DNA of 64,000 nucleotides from Heterocephalus glaber. Its lineage: Eukaryota; Chordata; Mammalia; Rodentia; Bathyergidae. A program made the translations under genes and the position numbers. The notes below the pieces were generated by a model. The model ran no database searches, was not told the origin of the DNA, and worked only from the letters and a program-made list of their open reading frames with translations. The DNA lies in assembly GCF_000247695.1 (NCBI RefSeq), contig NW_004624781.1:13069078-13133077 (forward strand), read 5' to 3'. Of the stretch, positions 1 to 14,200 are shown in pieces (the first letter of the stretch is position 1; the number at the start of each line of letters is the position of its first letter).

Positions 1-497
1 GGACTATATAGGTTTCCAAAAAATTAAAATTTGTAAAATTTAAAAGAGCTGAGGGTGTAGTTTAGTGGTGTAGAGTACTTGTCTAGCATGTGCAAGGCCC
101 TTGCTTCAATCCTAAAAAAGGAAAGCTAAAACATTTTGTAGATTTTTGTTGTTGTTGTTTTAAGATTGTAGCATATATTACTTTATTTTTCTTTATGGTG
201 TCATTGGGGAATTGGGAATATCATATCAGAAAACAGTATGATTATTTGTGTGATTTTTTTTGGTGGGGGCAATATTTTCAAAATACAGAAAAAAAATATT
301 TTTCTTTTGTGGTACTCCTGTTTTCAAGCTAGCATATTGTTAAATGAAAATATCAAATATTTTAAAATTCAAATCATTTTTAAATGACTGCATTTCTTGT
401 TTTATGTGTAGTACAAATACTATTTTTAAATTGAATGGCCACCAGTATATGTGATAACTTGATTCATTTTGAACAGATAAAAAGAATGAGTAACTTA

Positions 498-643
498 GCT
501 AGGTGTGGTGTGTACATCTGTAATCCCAGCACTCAGGAGATGGAAGCAGGAGGATTGCTGTGAGTTTAAGCCCAGCCTGGGATGCGTAGTGAGTTCAAGA
601 CTAGCCTGAACTACATAGGGAGACCCTCCTCAATTAAAAAAAG
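498..643 (+). mobile_element. B1 SINE
   Basis: Starts agctaggtgtggtgtgtaca and has tgtaatcccagcactcagga. Carries the internal duplication (atgcgtagtgagttcaagac, then ctagcctgaactacataggg). Confidence 0.88.
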
Positions 644-730
644 ATTGAGTATTTTGAAATTGACTGTTGTAGTAGTCACCGTTCTCTCTGACATGTTTAA
701 AAGGAGATTTGTTGTTGTTTTTTGTTTTTC

Positions 731-842
731 TTTGAGGCAGGGTCTTACTGTGTTGTTCAGGCTGGCCTTGAACTCCTCGAGGTGATCCTTCTGCCTCAGC
801 CTCCTGAGTACCAGGATTAGAGGCAGCACCACACTGCACCTG
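731..842 (-). mobile_element. B1 SINE
   Basis: Reverse B1: aggcagggtcttactgtgtt, then ctgcctcagcctcctgagta. Forms an inverted pair with the copy at 498. Confidence 0.85.
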
Positions 843-1281
843 ACTTGGCTTTTGTTTATTAATGTACATTCAGACCCTTGACAGTATATGTCTACAGGTT
901 ATACTTTTCTGGTACTTTCTGATTAATGTGTGCTATGGGCACCTGTGAACTGAGTGACATAAAATAACCAGGTCAGTCTTATTATTGGCAGCTTGGTAGG
1001 AGGAAGATTTGAATTCTATGAACTAAATGCGAGTCATGAAACTGTTCCACTTGTTTGTTGCGGTAGTCATTGACAGCTTTGCCTGTTCTTCTCTAAAATT
1101 GTATTATATCAGGCCTGTGCCATGTATCTCTAATTTATTAGAATGTCGTGTTTGTTAGTGATAGGTGTCCTAATTCATATTATTAACTTATCCACCAGTT
1201 TAAATTCACTGGTTTAGTGGTACTAGTAAAGTTTAGTTTTATGCGAATTCATTTTACATTTGATTATTCTTTAAATTTCAG

Positions 1282-1309
1282 GATGGTGAGGAAGAGGAAA
1301 ATGAGAAAG
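1282..1309 (+). CDS. SLTM: SLTM coding exon, 28 bp acidic micro-exon
   Basis: Encodes DGEEEENEK and the first base of the next codon. It is preceded by tttcag and followed by gtatgt. Leaving it out would shift the frame, because its length is not a multiple of 3. It is the first exon visible in the window. Confidence 0.93.
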
Positions 1310-4300
1310 GTATGTTTGATGCTAAGTAGAGTGTAAATTGCTGACTTAAAAAGTACATTATGTGAAAATAAAGCATTCTTTATTTGAAATCTTAATTTTA
1401 AATGAGTTTATTTTTCAAATTTATCAATGTAGTGAATTAAGTTAGTATCTTGGTTTATTTTTCAATTGATTTTAATTTCCTTTTGAACACATGTTCTAAC
1501 TGAATGGTACATATCAGTTACTGTATTGAACATGCCATTTTTTACTTTAATTTTAATTTCATTTTAAAAGTAACGTAGAGTATACGGTAAGTGGATTGTG
1601 TCCTTAGGACAACACTGCAGTAACTCATACGTGCTTACTGGAGTCGCGCTGTGTGGCTCCTAGGCAGCTAGCCCTAAGTGTGCTGAGTGACCAGAACACT
1701 GACTTGTGTTTGCTGCTTTGAGAACTGTTATGCAGGCTTCTGACAGGTGTAGTAGTTTGAGAGCTATCTCACCCAACGTAATTACGAGGACAACAGTAGC
1801 AATACGTGTTGCTCAGTGTGAGGTTGAGTTCTTGGACAGAAGTCAAAGAATTCTTGGGCTAGAAAAGGACACGGAGCAGGTTTCTAAAAAAGGCAGAGGA
1901 AAAGCCCAGACCAATGATGAGTGAAATGAAGCTACTGACTGCAAACCTCACGCACCTGAGAAGCCTCTCAATTTTGTGGGAATGCAGGATGTCTTTGAAA
2001 ATGGTAATTGCGGACTGACTGGACAGGATGAAGACTGGAAATGGCCGATTTCACGGACATTATGGAGCAGGAGCGTCTTCAGAGCCTTCGTAGCTGTTTT
2101 CCATACAGTCCTGGACTTCTGGGAGTAGAAGAGTGAAAAAGATGGGTCCTTGAAAACTTTGAAGACTGAGGATATCCTCAGCTGGTGATCTTCCAGGAAG
2201 TCACTGTGGGAGCTCTGAAGGCCCCAAGGGTTAAATCCTAAGGCGACACGAACATTGCACAACAAATCTGCATCCCATGGAGGATCAAAATCGCCCACCT
2301 GCCACTCACTTCTAACCAGAAATGAAGAGCTGGTATCTTCAGGATGGAACTCTTTTCTCACTATTGTTGTTTGATGTTTATATGTAGAGATCATTTTTCC
2401 CATGAAGATAAGTGATCCTGGGTAAAGGATTGTTTATGTTAGTCAATGCCCTGTGTTTCTCCCCCTAACCTTCCATCAGTGCTAATAACTGGCTTTATAT
2501 TTTCTAGGTCCTATTCTAGGTTATGAGTATAAAATTGTTTAAACTTCTTGTTTTGCCATATTTATTCCTGTTAAATCCTCTTAGATATAGCAGGTTCTGG
2601 TGATGGTACACAAGAAGTATCTAAACCTCTTCCTTCAGAAGGGAACCTAGCTGAAGCTGATCACACAGCTCACGAAGAGATGGAAGCTAATGCGACTGTG
2701 AAAGAAGCTGAGGATGACAACATCTCGGTCACAATCCAGGCTGAAGATGCCATCACTCTGGATTTTGATGGTGATGACCTCCTAGAAACAGGTAAAAATG
2801 TGAAAATTACAGATTCTGAAGCAAGTAAGCCAAAAGATGGGCAGGACGTCGTTGCACAGAGCCCGGAGAAGGAAACCAAGGATTATGAGATGAATGTGAA
2901 CCATAAAGATGGTAAGAAGGAAGACTTCGTGAAGGGTGATCCTGTCGAGAAGGAAGCCAGAGAAAGTTCTAAGAAAGCAGAATCTGGAGACAAAGAAAAG
3001 GATACTTTGAAGAAAGGGCCCTCGTCTACTGGGGCCTGTGGTCAAGCAAAGAGGTTTGTTTTTCTATGTCAGTTCTTTACGATACTGAATTCCAGCATTC
3101 AATAAGATCACTCTACATTAAGGGGGTGGCTTCAAGACCATGTACAGTAATTAGTGTCTTATGATCCTGCCTATAATATTTTTGACCGTCATAAGTTACT
3201 TTTTAAAAAATTCAAGATCTTCATAACATGCAGTGTGTCCTACTGATTGCTTTGTCAAAATTGTCAGCATACATTTGGTTCTTTTTGGTTGTTTTTGGTT
3301 TTTTTTTTTCCAATTGACAATTTTTTGTGTTTTATTTTTTAAAATCCTTGTGATGATGGTTAATGAACAACTATCAGTTCTAAGAACACAAAATGAAGCA
3401 AGTCCCAGTCCTGAAATCTGGAGAAGATGGCCATATATCCACTGAATAGAATTGTCAGAAAATCTAGATCTTCAGGCATCTTGGGGAAAATATCAGTAGA
3501 AGAATCCTAAGGGAATCATTTGGTCAAATAACCTAATCTGGGCTTTTGGAATTGTTAATTTGTATTAATAGTGCTACTTTGCAATATAGTCAATATCAAG
3601 CTGTTCGATTTTTGTTTTTGTTTTTGTTTTTTGTTTTCAATTTTCTTCTGGTGATTTGCCTCTTTAGCTCTTCCAAGGAATCTAAAGACAGCAAGACATC
3701 ATCTAAAGATGACAAAGGTATTTTTCCTGTTTATTTCAGTGATTACATTGCCTGTTGTCACTAGAAGGGAATAGTTGCCTGATTTCCTTTGACATTCGGT
3801 CCTTAAAAATTTTTACAGACTGAAAATTATGTGTGGCCTTTTGGTATTGTAAAGTTAGATTATATGTAGCAAACTCTGTGATTAAATCATTACTCTTTTT
3901 AAACTGATATAAATATGTTTAAAAAACCCATTTGCTAGAGAAATTTATCTGTTGTGTTCTAAGCTACTGTATTACATATTGGTAGATACTTCATTTTCTT
4001 ACATTATAATTTCAGAAATATGTTTAGTTGCAGTAGTCTGTGATCTCTGTACCTGACCGACCACATTTACTTCTCTGTCCTTTTCTGTTTAGGAGGAGAT
4101 GTATATAATAAATAGTCCTTGTGCACATTTGTGGGGTCTAGTATGAAAACAAAAAGCAATCTCTTACATTTGGTTTTACTTTTTTCATTCTTTAAATGAG
4201 CTTAATTCTATTAATATACCTAGTATACAGTATTTTTTTTTTTTTGTACCGGGCATTGAACTCAGGACCTTGCGTTTGCAAGACAGGCAGTAGAACCACT

Positions 4301-5230
4301 GAGCTAAATCCCCAGCCCAGTATACAGTATTTTAATGCTTAAGAATTTATTTCCTAGCTTTTTGGGGGTTTTTTGGTACTGGAGATCGAACTCGGGACCT
4401 TGCGTTTGTGAGGCAGGCAGTGGAACCACTGAGGTAAATCCCCGGCCCTGCAGTGGATCAGCTGCCTGCCTCACAAGCGCAAGGACCCCAGTTTGATCCC
4501 CAGTACCAAAAAAAAAAAGAATAGAAAAGCATTGTCTTAGAACTCATACAGTTGGAAGTATATAAACTCATTCACACATTCATAAGATTTTGACTATGGT
4601 AAGGTCATGTTATTAAAACTGAGTGGATTTTATAGTTTGAAAGAACATTGTCTTCATTATTTGCAAAAACATTTCTGATTAAGATACTTAAACGTCTGAT
4701 ATTACATCTGTTCTAGGAAGTACAAGTAGTACTAGTGGTAGCAGTGGAAGCTCAACTAAAAATATCTGGGTTAGTGGACTTTCTTCTAATACTAAAGCTG
4801 CTGATTTGAAGAATCTCTTTGGCAAATATGGAAAGGTACATTCTTTTCACTTTCTTATGCATCTTTCTAATGTCTGCATTTGAAACAGATTATATTCAAA
4901 ACACTATTATGTAAATATATTTACTTTTTGTGTCCCTTCAAGTGTTACAGGAATATTGTGTTCCTAGGTAATAGTAGATAAAGGTTAGGGCTAAAGCTGA
5001 ACGGTATTTTACAGTCACTCTCACTCTGGGTTCTGGAGATTTTTGTATTTGAAACATAAACCCATTTGAGCCAAGGACTTGGTTTCATACTTTTTTTTTC
5101 TAGTAGCAAGCATGAGATCTGACACATTCTTGAAGTCAGTTTGGTCCTCTTGAAAATATAAGTAGGCTGGTTTAGGTAATAAGATATGTAAATTGGGGGA
5201 AAAACAACTGATCCCTATTACTAGACAGGG

Positions 5231-5261
<31 letters not shown>

Positions 5262-8200
5262 GTAGATAATCAGAAGTTAATTCTAAATGCTATGAAGCAA
5301 AAATGTCAGGCATTACGAGAGAAAAGAGGCGGCTTTACTATGGCTCACATGGCAAGAAAAATTTCTCTGGCATTTCAGGGGAGACCTGAAAAAAGAGAAG
5401 TAGTATCAGTGGATACCTGTTGCATTGGAGTGCAATTGGTCTGTATTAGAACTCTTCAATACTTTGTATTTAATACAATATGTATTTTTTTTTTGGTACC
5501 GGGGATCGAACTCAGGTCCTTGCACTTGCGCAGCAGGCAGCGAAACCACTGAGCTAAATCCCCAGCCCAATATAATATGTATGGAAAACTAAAATGAATT
5601 AATACTCTAGTATAAGCTCTTGTAAATTCTTGTGTCAGATACAGAACACTGAGAATTGTAGTCACATAATCAGTTGTGGTATATCCTTTTTTTTTTTTTG
5701 GTATCAGAACCTTGAGCTTGCAAGGCAGGGAGCAGCACCACTAAGCTAAATCCCCGACACTTTTTTTTTCTATTTTAATAGTTTAAAAGTATTAAAACAG
5801 TATTTTAGTGTTGATATTTATTGGGGCTAAAACCACTTAAGGATACCATCCACTTGGTAACATGATATTGGGCTTCCCAGAACCGAGATAAAACCTGACA
5901 GTTTCTAGTGATGCACACTAAATAAAACCCCAAAGTTCCTTGTAAAGACAGCGTCTTGCCATGTAGCTCAGGCTGGCCTGGAACCCATGGCAATCATGCC
6001 TCAGCTTCCTGAGTGCTAGGATTACAGGTATGCACCACCACACCGAGCCTAAATTGTTTCTTGACATGTAAGATAGATGATGATTACAAGAATCTCAAAC
6101 AACATACCTGGAACTGATCCTGCATGAATGTCCTATGTCTTTTACTTTGAATAGTGAAATTTCATCTTTTTATAAAAGTGTATAGTTATAAAGCTGTAAA
6201 ATTTTCTAAAGTATATTCTCATTTTAATAGGTGCTAAGTGCAAAGGTGGTTACAAATGCTCGAAGTCCTGGGGCAAAATGCTATGGTATTGTCACTATGT
6301 CTTCAAGCACAGAAGTGTCCAGATGTATTGCACATCTTCATCGAAGTGAACTGCATGGCCAGCTGATTTCTGTGGAGAAGGTAAGTTTGCCTTACGGTTT
6401 GTAACAGGGAGATTAATGTGATGGCTGATTCAGGTTGAGCATCTCTAATCTGATAACCAGAATCTGAATGAAACTTCTTTGGTTTTCTTGAGACAGGGTC
6501 TTGCTATTTAGTTCAGGCTGGCCTTTGGATTCGCTATGTAGCCCATGCTGGTCTTAAACTCACAAAAATCCTCCTGCCTCAAACCCCCAAGTGCTGGGAT
6601 TACAGGCATGTGCCACCATGCGTGGCCAAAATCTGAAGTTTTTTGAGTGCAACAGTGTTCAAAAAGTTTTGAACTTTGAAGCATTTTGAATTTCATATTT
6701 TCAGATTAAGGATGCCCATCTGGTAAAGTCTATGGAAATATTTCAAAATCTGAAACCTTCCCAGTTTCAGTCATTTCAAATAAAAGGTATTTAACTTGTA
6801 ATTCTCACTTTAAAGATAACACTCGCAGAAAGTAAAACTGAGTGATTTTTATTTTTATGTATTTATTTTAAAATTTATTTTTCTGTAGTTTTTTTTAATC
6901 TTTACTGAATTTACTGTCACCAACCCACTTTTCATAGTCATAAAACATAAATTTACAGTTTTTTTTCTGGTTTAAACCTCTTAGGTAAAAGGTGATCCTT
7001 CTAAGAAAGAAATGAAGAAAGAAAATGATGAAAAGAGTAGTTCAAGAAGTTCCGGAGATAAAAAGAATATGAATGATAGAAGTAGCAAGTAAGGATTTAT
7101 TCATTTTAATTCTGAGGGGTTGCTAGAAGAATTTTTTTTTTTTTTGCTTAAATTCTTTTATTGGTACATTTTAGGTATATAATACATTTACATTTATCAT
7201 TGGGTGTTTGTACCTGTACATGATGTATCTTGGTTCTTATTTTTTCCCCATTACCTGTGCACCCTTCACCCCCTCCACCCTTCCCTATTTACATAGACTT
7301 TGTTTCCATTTTTTTCTTTTCTCATAATTTTTCCCTAGAAGAATTTTTTAAAAAAAATAAGCAGTTAAGACTTTTTGGTCCCCTAATGAAGTAGTTCTAA
7401 GTCTGTTTTCTTGTCTGGGCTGATATGGTCAGGACACAAACCTCTGTCAAGAAAGAAGAGAAGAGATTATCCGAAAAATCTGAGAAAAAAGAAAGCAAGG
7501 ATAATAAGAAAATGGAAAGTAAAGAAGAGAAGAATGATAATGGAACAAGTGGCCAGATTTCAGAATCGAGTAAAAAAAATGAAGAAAAGAAACGAATAAG
7601 TATGCTGTCTTTCTTCTCGATCCCTTTCTAGTGCACTCTACAACTTAGCTTTTATAGTGAAGAGAAAACCCAAGGTGATAAAAATCCATATGACTGTTCA
7701 GATTTTTAGGTGTCTGTGATATAAAAGGAGGCATAGAAGGACTAATTGTCTTCTCCTTTTCTACTCTTGAGAAATGAGTATGTTCTTTCAATTAAGCTTT
7801 ATTATGAAGTCTGAGTTGACTTGGGCTAGGGATCTAGCAAAAAAAATGAGTTGATTTAAAATGGTCATTAATTTGTAGTGTTGAGTTTTCGGATTTTTTT
7901 TTTTTTGGTACTGGGAATCTAACTGAGGACCTTGCCTTTGTTTAGGCAGGTGCGGTGCCACTGAGCTAAAATCCCGGCCCTAGGATCTTTTGATATCATT
8001 GAAAATACATTTATATTAGCAGGTTGAACTGTTTAAACATCTTTCTGTTTAAACTCTCAGAATAAAAAAAAAAAAGTAGATTTTTAATTTCATGTTATTT
8101 GTACATATCTGGGTAAGAATTCAGTATTTTTACAAATTTATGTTATTTTTTCACCAAAATATTTTTTAGACGTGTTTGTGGTTTTTTTTCGCTTTTTTTT

Positions 8201-11200
8201 CCTCTTAGGTTCAAAGAGTCCAGGACATATGGTAATACTAGACCAAACTAAAGGAGATCATTGCAGGCCATCAAGAAGAGGAAGATATGAGAAAGTAAGT
8301 CTTGAGGAAGTTGAATAACGTTTGAACTGTTTCCAAAAGATGATACTGTTATCTCTGTAGCCATTTTTCCATGCTGCACGATCTGAGAAAAAGGACACAG
8401 CATGTTACTTGAACTCCTTAAATGACCAGCTAACCTTGCAAAATAAAACCCTCAATTTGCTTCTGGTTGTCTCATACTTTTTATCTGTAGATTCATGCAA
8501 GAAGCAAGGAAAAGGAGAGAGCTAGCCTAGATAAAAAGAGGGACAAAGACTACAGAAGGAAAGAGATCTTGCCTTTTGAAAAGATGAAAGAACAGAGATT
8601 GAGAGAACATTTAGTTCGTTTTGAAAGGCTGCGACGAGCAATGGAACTTCGAAGGTATGAAAGTGTGTTTTATACCTGTCTTCAAATACAGGTACATTTT
8701 AACACTAAGCCAGCTTTTTAGAAATTGCATTCCCACAGAAGACTGTTGACCACGTTACAGAAGTGTAGTACCATCTAATGCTTTAAGTTTGCATAGCACT
8801 TTACTTTTTTGGGGGGGGGGGTACCGGGGATCGAACTTAGGTCCTTATACTTGCACAGCAGGCAGCGAAACCACTGAACTAAATCCCTGGCCCAGCACTT
8901 TATATTTTAACAAAGTGCTTTTCTATCTGTTACCTCCCAGCTCAACAGTTCTGTAAGGTTGCTGATGCTCAGTATTCAGTTCAAAAACGTGGAGGCCCAG
9001 AGAGGCGAAATGGCTGTTCCAGTGCCACAGACCACTGAGTGGCAGAGTCGGGACTCAGAGCCAAGTCTTCTGACTCCAAGTCCAATGCTCTTTTCTCTGC
9101 TCCAAAGCTGCTGCCATCAAAACATGACCTTAAAGGGAAAAACTGATTTTGAGATAGTTCAAAGTAAGCTACAGTGTTCAGATACTATGTTGAAATTTTA
9201 ACAAATTTAGCAAAAATATATTGTTCTTTGGATCAGTGCCTAAGTGAAGGAAAATTTGCTCTGTGAGCCTGATTTATTCAAACTCAACCCCGAACAAGCA
9301 TTCTCTTAAACTGAAAAGAAAACTAAAAACCCATTTTTGATGTCATTTGAAAATCCTTGTGAATGTGTTTTATAGTATATTTTCATAAATGTTAACCTGT
9401 CTTGTCCACTTGCAAGATTTCAAGGAACTCTGCCAAGGAGAAATATTTTCAGCAACTTAGATAAAATAACCATTATCATACATCTTTAGCAAAAGGAAAT
9501 AATCCTGCTCAAAACCCACACCCCCCCTTTTTAGACGAAGTCCCACTGTGCTTAGCTTCATATTTAATTCACAATGGGTTGGAGGAGAGTGGGAGTGGGG
9601 AGTGCCTATGGCAGTGCTTCCCAGAGCTGTTAGGTCAGAGCCTATTTATTTTGTCGTATTTTTATTTTAGAAAGTGAGTCCCACTATGTTGTCCAGGCTA
9701 GACCTCGAACTCCTGGGCTCAAGGGATCCTTCTCCCTCTGCCTCCCTATTAGCTGGGCCCACAGCGAGCACTATCTAGCCTGTTGCTCTTTTGTATGTGT
9801 TTTTGTTTTGTCTTTTTCTGCTGCCCTTTTAAATAAAGCTCCAGTGCTCTTTTCACTCTGCCGAAATAAAATTGATGTATAGCATACTTACCTGTACAAA
9901 TAATTTCCAGAAAACTGATATGACTTAAGTATAATGTCAAAGAGAAATAAAAGTAATGTATCATAAAATACATACTCCTGAGGTGACTGTTTGGGCAAAA
10001 CTTTACCTTTAGAAGCATTAATGAAGCAGTTAGGTGTTTGTGCCCTTTTAGACTCACTGAGAATGTGAACCTTACAAATACAGACTGATCCTGGTATGTT
10101 ATTATGGTGAGTTCAGTACCAGGAGTGATGTAGATACTGTGATGTGGTTTTATTTGAAGTGCTGAACAACCTTTCTAAATCAAACCAGCCTTGCTTTCAC
10201 ACACACACCTTTGTGTGTGTTGTTGGGTTTGTGTTTGAACCCAAAGCCTTGAGCAAGGCCTCTACCACTGAGCTATATCTAACACGCACACACACACATG
10301 CGCGCACGCATGTGTGCTCTTTTTTGGAGACAGTCTTGCTAAATTGTCCAGGCTAGCCTTAAACTTGTGATTCTCTTGCCTCTGCCTCTCAAGTAATTGG
10401 GATTACAAGTGTGCACCACCATGCTAGGCAAGTCTAGCATTTTTTTAGAATGGTGTTAAATTCTAAGGCCTGATTTTTTTTTAAGGTTTTTTGTTGTTGT
10501 TCTTTTAATAACATGAATGTCCACTGTGACATTTTTTAAAAATATGAGGAATGTTAGGTAATTTTTGCTGTGTGGGACTGCCCTGATAATTGTTGCTTCC
10601 TACGTTAGAGTCCTTGGTGCCTAGCCGCAAAATGCTAGTAATGGCTTCATGGTCATTTTTATAATTAAAATTCCACAACAGTTTCCATGGAAGTAAAACT
10701 AACCACTGGGTTGCTAGAGGAAGACGTTGATGGACAAAAAAGTATCCTGACTACCTAAGAGTCAGGAAATGAGAGGCGCATTAAGAAAAGTCTAATATGA
10801 CAATTCAGTGCAATGAGCATTTGAACTACGTGTGATTTGAAGAGCAGTTACAGGAGCTGGGGACTCCTGAGAGCCCTCAAGGGCATTGTTACATACAGCA
10901 TTCGCTATAATCGTTGTTTGTAGTTATCACAAACTATCAAAATAAAGTGTATTACCGTTTTTAAGGCGATTTTTTTAAAAAGCTATACACTGGAAATTTT
11001 TCTATCCAAAACAATTGATTAGAAGATGCAGTTTTATAAATTCATATATGTAGATTATATTTCTTAAAATGTCAATTAATGGGCTACTATAGTGGGGATT
11101 TTGTTTAAACAGGAATCATCTAAAAGGCAGCTACTCTAAAAATTTTGCTACCCACTTGGTAGTCTTATAAATAAGTGATAGTATTGGAATCTGTTTGAAG

Positions 11201-14200
11201 TTTTATTTTGAATTCTCTTTCCAATTATATTAAATCTATAGAGATTAAGTTGAAGTTTAAAATTGCCAACCTCAAGAAATAATTCAAATTCAAAAGATCT
11301 TCTCTTTCACACAGTGCTAGCATAATTTAAGTATTTCTAAATACTGATTTTTGTTAGACGAAGAGAGATTGCAGAAAGAGAGCATGGAGAGCGAGGACGA
11401 ATTAGAATAATTCGTGAACGGGAAGAACGGGAACGCTTACAGAGAGAGAGAGAGCGCCTAGAAATTGAAAGGCAAAAACTAGAGAGAGAGAGAATGGAAC
11501 GCGAACGCTTGGAAAGGGAACGCATTCGTATTGAACAGGTGCAGTCAGAAAATCTTTTCATCTTAAATAACTCACCTTTTTCAAACCCTGTGATTTTGCC
11601 CTGAAATTTGCTTTACTTGTTGTAAAGCTTCTATAGAGTGAATTCAGTTAATGAGCTTTGAAGTGTCCCAAAAGATAACAGTGAATTAGGTACTAGTTAA
11701 AAATACACCTAGTAGTCCTTGGTTCTAGATAATCGGTAATAACTCTACCTCTGCAGTATAATGGCAGCCTAATAGTCTGAGCATAGGACTCTGAGTCCAG
11801 AGTATTTGAAATCCAGGCTCTGTCACTGTCTCACTCTTAGAAAATAAGTACTTCCTTATGTATCCTAGTGGGAATGATTTCCCAAGGCTGGAGGGAAGTA
11901 ATGCCTCTGTTTGCACAATTGTAACCCAAAGTTTTAAGGCACTTACTCCTAGTAAATATTATGGACTATATTTCTAATTGCCTTTAGATGCTTTAAGTCA
12001 AATGATTAAATTAAATCTGACCTTCCCCAATATTTTACTAGCTCTCACCACCCAGCCCCTGCTGTTTTTTAATGATACAGAAGAATGACATCTAGCTAAA
12101 GTCTAGATGGTTGAAATGCAGATCACTCATCTCAGGGGCATTTTTGCCTGGTGCTTGCCTAAGACGATTTCTTAGTGACTGGTTAGCTCCTGGTTGCACT
12201 TACGCTTACTTTCATCTTCATTTTCTATTGGTTGGTTCTTCCTTCTGTGTCTGAAGGAACGGCGTAAGGAAGCTGAAAGGATTGCTCGAGAACGAGAGGA
12301 ACTCAGAAGGCAGCAGCAGCAGCTTCGTTATGAACAAGAAAAAAGGAATTCTCTGAAACGCCCACGTGATGTAGATCATAGGTAGTTGCTTACTCTCTTC
12401 CTTAACAGTTAGTTACACTTGCTACCTGGTCCCCATCAAGAATTAGGAAGTGCAGGTTCCCATCCCTGGAATAAAGGTTCTGGGCAGCAGCAGGGTTACA
12501 GTCCCGGGGTGGACCCAGTGCAGTATCCAACAGGAACAGCTTTTCCTCCTGTTTTCCTTCCTTAGTGCCAAGTCATTTTTCATCATGACTGGAAAGATGC
12601 AGTCCTAGCAAACTTTACAGTGGGTCTCAAACTCTCAGGGTCCTCTGCTAGTTTTTTTGTGGTTTTTTTTGGTACCGAGGATCGAACTTGGGTCCTTACG
12701 CTTTTGCAGCAGGCAGCGAAACCACTGAGCTAAGTCCCCAGCCCTCTGCTAGTTTTTATCAGTAGTGCAGGTCGTGTTAAGAATGAAAGTCAGGCTGAGG
12801 ATTTAGCTCAGTGGTGCTGCCGCCCACCTTGCAAGCGCAAGGTCCTAGTTCGGGAAGACTGAAGTGTGGATTCTGTTATGTGTGTTTATATAAGTATATT
12901 CGTTTAATTTTCTTAGTATAAGTTATATGAGCCATAGTTGATTGTGTAGAGAAATAGGTAGAATGAATTGTACTTAGGACATATAGTACCTCTCTAACTT
13001 TTCCAAAGTTAAAGATCATTGAGAAGGTTTTGAGCTGCCACTTAATACTTGGTGTCCAGTATTTTATCTCATTTTTTCCCCACTTTATGATGTAAAAACA
13101 GATGGTCTTTCAACTGTTTTTCTCTTCTGTTTAAATTCTTCTAACATTATATGGCCTTATGTGATTTAACAATGTCTTGCTAGCCCGCATTCCTAACTGA
13201 ACTCGTTGTGTCTTGAGTTTAGTAGCCTCTTGTGTCCACAGTTCTAACATTTGGTATGTATGACTCCAAGTGAGTATTGTTTGATTGTTGTTAAAGTAAT
13301 TCATATAAATGAGCAAAAATTTCTCTTTAAGGCGAGATGATCCTTACTGGAGCGAGAATAAAAAGTTGTCTCTAGATACAGATGCCCGATTCAGCCACAG
13401 CTCTGACTACTCTCGTCAACAGAACAGATTTAATGACTTTGATCATCGGGAGAGGGGCAGGTTTCCTGACAGCTCAGCAGTACAGTCTTCCTCTTTTGAT
13501 AGGTAAGTAGAGCTGCTGTGGGTAGTATATGAGCCCTGCTAGTGATAATTCTAGTTCTTGATTAAAATAGGTCACTATAACCTGGTGAAGTAGGGTGACT
13601 ATATCTTGTTACATTAAAAGTGAGTGGGAGGGCTGGGGATTTAGCTCAGTGGTTTCCCCGCCTGCTGCGCAAGCGCAAGGACCCAAGTTCAATCCCTGGT
13701 ATCAAAAAAAAAAAAAGTGACTGGGAGCACTTAGTTTTGGATGTGCTTCAGTTGTTAAGAATAGTAAACAAGTTTGGCTTAGTAGCACACACCTGTGATC
13801 CCAGCAATCTGGGAGCCTAAGGCTGGAAGATGGAAAGATGGAGCCTAGCTTGGGCAACCCATTGACTTACAGAGACCCTGTCTCAGTAAAACACGGCCCA
13901 AGATTTAACTCAGTGTGAAAGTCCTGGGTTCAATCCACAGCACCAAAAGAAAAAACAAAACAGTGAAACATTTTTCAGGTTGGTAGTAATTTGAGTGTTT
14001 TAGGTCATTTCTCCTGGATGCTAAAATGCCATCCTTCGTGCCAGACATTTAATGTAGTAGGAGAAAATTTTTAGGCATAACTTTGAGCCCAGCCTGGGGA
14101 TCTTGGTGAGACTCTGTCTCAATAAACGGGAGGAGGGGGTGGGGGGCTGAGGGCATAGCCTAATACTGAAAAAAAATTATTAAAATCTGTGTAGCTGGGC

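Noticed and set aside
1948..2403. A novel 151-codon gene within SLTM
   Set aside because: No start context, family match or splice evidence. Kept only as an unexplained block in the findings.
2670..3045. Minus-strand ORFs opposite the large SLTM exon
   Set aside because: Shadow frames of a conserved exon.
7411..7631. Stand-alone small Lys-rich proteins
   Set aside because: They are the SLTM exon 7433-7599 read through into introns.
11337..11561. Ser/Arg-rich ORF on the - strand
   Set aside because: Exact shadow of the SLTM Arg/Glu exon; no splice sites or codon support of its own.
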